A stretch of DNA of 7,347 nucleotides, from contig CACYBT010000056.1 in the NCBI GenBank assembly GCA_902772715.1, positions 1 through 7,347 of the forward strand, written 5' to 3'. Source of the DNA: an uncultured Succinivibrio sp. Its GTDB lineage: Bacteria > Pseudomonadota > Gammaproteobacteria > Enterobacterales > Succinivibrionaceae. The first letter of the stretch is position 1, and each line of letters starts with the position of its first letter. Shown here in pieces: positions 5,507-7,347 of the stretch. Under the pieces are notes generated by a model that saw only the letters and a program-made list of their open reading frames with translations, was not told the DNA's origin and searched no databases. The position numbers and the translations under genes are program-made.

Positions 5507-6802
5507 TTATTCTGCGTGTTCAATCCATTCTGCAGCGAGATATAAAGGAACATTAAGCATCCAATCCTGTTCTTTGTAATCTGCCATAGAAAATCTGACA
5601 GGTTTTAGATTATTATTTTCAGAGTAAATTGTGCGAAGACTCTTGGATTTTAAGTTCACTTCAGCCTTAACCTCTATTGGATAAACATTATAGTTTTGTA
5701 TTACAAAATCAAGTTCAAGCTCTGAGTGTTCTTTGGAGTAATAGTAAACTTTTTTTTCTAAGACTTGTAATTCCTGGAATACATACTGCTCGGTAAAGGC
5801 TCCTTTGTATTCAGTAAATGCACTATTATTTACGAGAATATCCTTGGCATCTACTTCAGTTATTGCTCCAAGCAATCCTAAATCTAGGGTAAAAAGCTTG
5901 AAAGAATCAAAATCTTCATAAAATTTCAGGGGTTTTTCAACTTTTGAAACTCGTAGTACTTTGTATACTAGACCTGCATCGATAAGCCATTGAATGGCAT
6001 TTTCAAATTCCTTGGCTCTGGCCCCTTTTTTTATTTTACTGTAAATAAATTTTTTATTTTCTTTTGCAAGCTGAGCTGGGATAGAATCCAAAACCATGTT
6101 GACTTTGGGGAGAATATCTTTCGGAACATGTTTGGAAAAGTCTAGTCTATAATCCGATAAAATCTGTTTTTGAATTTTTCTAACCTCGAATATATCGTTG
6201 TTAGTGGCATATGCTTTTACAACTGCAGGCATTCCTCCTACATAATAGTACTGTCTTAGCAGATCAATAAATACATAAGATAATGCAGACTGTTCATTCC
6301 ATCTATGAGACTGAATGGCGCTAGTAATTTGTTGTTTTTTTAAGGCTAATAAAAACTCTTTAAAGCATAAAGGATAAAGATTTATCTTATCTACTTTTCC
6401 TACGGGAAAACCTGTTCCTTCGTGCAATCCTATGCCAAGAAGACTACCTGCCGCTGCTATGTGGTATTTAGGGGCATTTTCACAGAAATACTTTAGCGCT
6501 GTTAATCCTATAGGAATGATTTGGATTTCATCTAAAATAATAAGTGTTTTTTCCGGTTTTATAGCGACGCCTGAGATAGCTGAAAATGCCCGTATTAGTC
6601 TATCTGTATTAAAGTCACTGAAAACCGCTTGCAGATCTTTTGTTTCATCGCAGTTTATATATGCTACAGAGTCATACTCATTTTCTCCAAACTCTTTTAG
6701 GAGCCATGTTTTTCCAACCTGTCTTGCGCCATTAAGTATAAGAGGTTTCCGGTATTTGTTATTTTTCCATTCGAGTAATTTTTTATAGGCTAGTCTTTCC
6801 AT
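5507..6802 (-). CDS. AAA_14/DUF4143-type ATPase, intact, distinct subgroup
   Basis: Protein of 431 residues, full length for the family. Walker A is GARQVGKT at 25-32, Walker B is LIILDE at 87-92 followed by IQ, and the sensor-like AAAGS is at 116-120. The middle carries YYYVGGMPAVV (185-195). The C-terminal DUF4143 part has LFTLDLGLLGA (303-313), GAFTEQYVFQEL (334-345), and the nuclease-like pattern with ELELDF (361-366, D365) and PIEVK (375-379, E377 and K379). The ATG at 6800-6802 follows a strong GGGAGGA (minus strand, 6808-6814) at ideal spacing. It is only distantly similar to the other two ATPases here: 'GARQ...LDEIQ...AAGSLLG' against 'GARR...FDEVQ...ETGSLIS'. It is probably a cytoplasmic P-loop NTPase; biological role unknown. 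Upstream lies a four-copy repeat array, then the terminator of the winged-helix gene, so it is transcribed from its own promoter. It converges on the truncated ATPase with a short gap. Confidence 0.9.
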   Translation of the reverse strand: MERLAYKKLLEWKNNKYRKPLILNGARQVGKTWLLKEFGENEYDSVAYINCDETKDLQAVFSDFNTDRLIRAFSAISGVAIKPEKTLIILDEIQIIPIGLTALKYFCENAPKYHIAAAGSLLGIGLHEGTGFPVGKVDKINLYPLCFKEFLLALKKQQITSAIQSHRWNEQSALSYVFIDLLRQYYYVGGMPAVVKAYATNNDIFEVRKIQKQILSDYRLDFSKHVPKDILPKVNMVLDSIPAQLAKENKKFIYSKIKKGARAKEFENAIQWLIDAGLVYKVLRVSKVEKPLKFYEDFDSFKLFTLDLGLLGAITEVDAKDILVNNSAFTEYKGAFTEQYVFQELQVLEKKVYYYSKEHSELELDFVIQNYNVYPIEVKAEVNLKSKSLRTIYSENNNLKPVRFSMADYKEQDWMLNVPLYLAAEWIEHAE

Positions 6803-6834
6803 TGTTATCCTCCCTCTATTTATAATAATACACT

Positions 6835-6950
6835 TTTTCTGACGAATAATAAAAAAAGAATTACATCTTTTCTGATGAATAATAATAAAGAATTACAATT
6901 TTACAGACGGATAATATTAAATAAATACATTTTTGCTGACGAATAATAAT
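6835..6950 (-). repeat. 32-33-bp-phased direct repeats upstream of the intact ATPase
   Basis: Core CTGACGAATAATAA (+ strand) occurs from 6839 (perfect), 6872 (CTGATGAATAATAA), 6904 (CAGACGGATAATAT) and 6936 (perfect), with spacings of 33, 32 and 32 bases. Each is preceded by TTTT, and AATTACA-like sequence recurs between copies, so nearly the whole unit is repeated. In gene direction the core reads TTATTATTCGTCAG. The nearest copy ends 32 bases before the ATG. Phasing places the copies on one DNA face. TTATAA-like sequence just before the Shine-Dalgarno could hold a promoter but lies very close to it. Confidence 0.85.
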
Positions 6951-7014
6951 AAATTATTCGAGTAGTCATTGAGTTGAAAAAAAAATAGTGAAAAAACAGA
7001 AAAAGGAGAGGTTA

Positions 7015-7040
7015 AAAAGCAACCAACAGGTTGCCTTTTT
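7015..7040 (-). terminator. Intrinsic terminator of the winged-helix gene, possibly bidirectional
   Basis: Stem GCAACC (7019-7024) and GGTTGC (7029-7034) with the 4-base loop AACA. It has an A-run before (7014-7018) and a T-run after (7036-7040), so it can work on both strands. On the minus strand it lies 85-110 bases past the stop of the winged-helix gene and isolates the downstream ATPase from read-through. A decayed version is at 3707-3722. Confidence 0.85.
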
Positions 7041-7124
7041 AGATGCTGCGTTGTCTGTGATTTATTAAAAATAAATATTAATAAATTCAATATGATAATT
7101 GCCGACTCTACATTTATCTACAAG

Positions 7125-7347
7125 TTAGTTGATTGCATCTTTTTTTACATATTTTGTATTTTTGCCTTGTCCTAGTTTTGTTATAAATCCATTTTCGACA
7201 AGTTTTTTTAACGCAGATTCAACTGATGATCTTCCTAAACTAGGGCATGAGACTAAAGCTTCCTGCTTTGAAAAAGCGCCAATCTTATTTTCAGTAAATG
7301 CCTTCACAATTTCTAAAGCGCTACTCTTTACACCTGTTTTATTTACA
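7125..7347 (-). CDS. C-terminal winged-helix domain of a protein running off the window (partial)
   Basis: The frame is open from the window edge to TAA at 7125-7127, giving 73 residues. An in-frame GTG (7305-7307) lacks a Shine-Dalgarno and lies inside the open frame, so this is the tail of a longer gene. The pattern ALEIVKAF, then SKQEALVSCPSLGRSSVESALKKLVENGFITKLG and TKYVKK, is a winged helix: a helix, a turn with the SSVESALKKL recognition helix, and a wing of the G-x-G-K-N-T-x-Y type. Tails like this occur at the end of Fic-family AMP-transferases and of some AlbA_2-type ATP-binding regulators, but the catalytic part is outside the window, so neither can be asserted. It is followed by a strong terminator. 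A decayed copy of its 3' end lies at 3704-3840. Confidence 0.75.
   Translation of the reverse strand, partial: VNKTGVKSSALEIVKAFTENKIGAFSKQEALVSCPSLGRSSVESALKKLVENGFITKLGQGKNTKYVKKDAIN

Noticed and set aside
6432..6788. Open + frame of 118 codons
   Set aside because: Lies wholly antisense to the conserved Walker region of the intact ATPase and has no family features.

Overview
The window is AT-rich DNA with the standard bacterial genetic code, clear Shine-Dalgarno sequences and ordinary ATG/TTG starts. Its repertoire is a small EamA-type transporter, a WYL regulator and several AAA_14/DUF4143 ATPases. That mix is common in anaerobic gut or rumen bacteria (Succinivibrionaceae-like, treponemes, Lachnospiraceae). 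Nothing here fixes the taxon, so this is inference only. There are no rRNA, tRNA or housekeeping genes. The part from about 2.0 kb onward looks like accessory, repeatedly rearranged DNA.

Layout. Positions 1-90 hold the last 29 codons of an unidentified gene, followed by an intact 142-residue, five-helix EamA/DMT-type membrane protein (111-539, +). An intact WYL-domain regulator lies on the minus strand (790-1794), with a hairpin-forming inverted repeat just upstream of its start. Between 1795 and 2149 there is no gene. That stretch contains a small cluster of AAAGTGG(T/A)CAC repeats resembling the ends of an insertion sequence, probably a relic. From 2150 to 3492 (-) lies a heavily broken AAA_14/DUF4143 ATPase with a TGA inside its Walker A motif and several frameshifts. 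A 512-base divergent region separates it from a close paralogue at 4005-5213 (+). That paralogue keeps its motifs but is cut short by an in-frame TAA, and 48 further codons of its original C-terminus are still readable to 5360. Converging on it is a third, intact but more distant ATPase of the same architecture (5507-6802, -). At the right edge (7125-7347, -) is the C-terminal winged-helix end of another gene, with a strong intrinsic terminator.

The most interesting signal is upstream of the ATPase genes. Both readable genes are preceded by different short direct repeats, each spaced about 32-33 bp (about three helical turns): TGCGTATATACCAAAG at 3836-3968, and CTGACGAATAATAA at 6835-6950. 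The broken gene has a weaker two-copy repeat, also offset by 33 bp, at 3571-3617. Repeat sequence differs but spacing and position are the same, which suggests a shared, gene-specific binding-site architecture.

A second signal is a duplicated segment. About 140 bases around the 3' end and terminator of the winged-helix gene (7016-7159) recur in decayed form at 3704-3840. In both places the terminator stem starts about 215 bases upstream of a minus-strand ATPase start. This suggests that a 'winged-helix gene then ATPase gene' cassette existed twice and that one copy has eroded.

How the genes work together is not established. The ATPases combine a P-loop NTPase with a C-terminal region carrying a D...ExK nuclease-like signature, and no substrate or partner can be read from the sequence.
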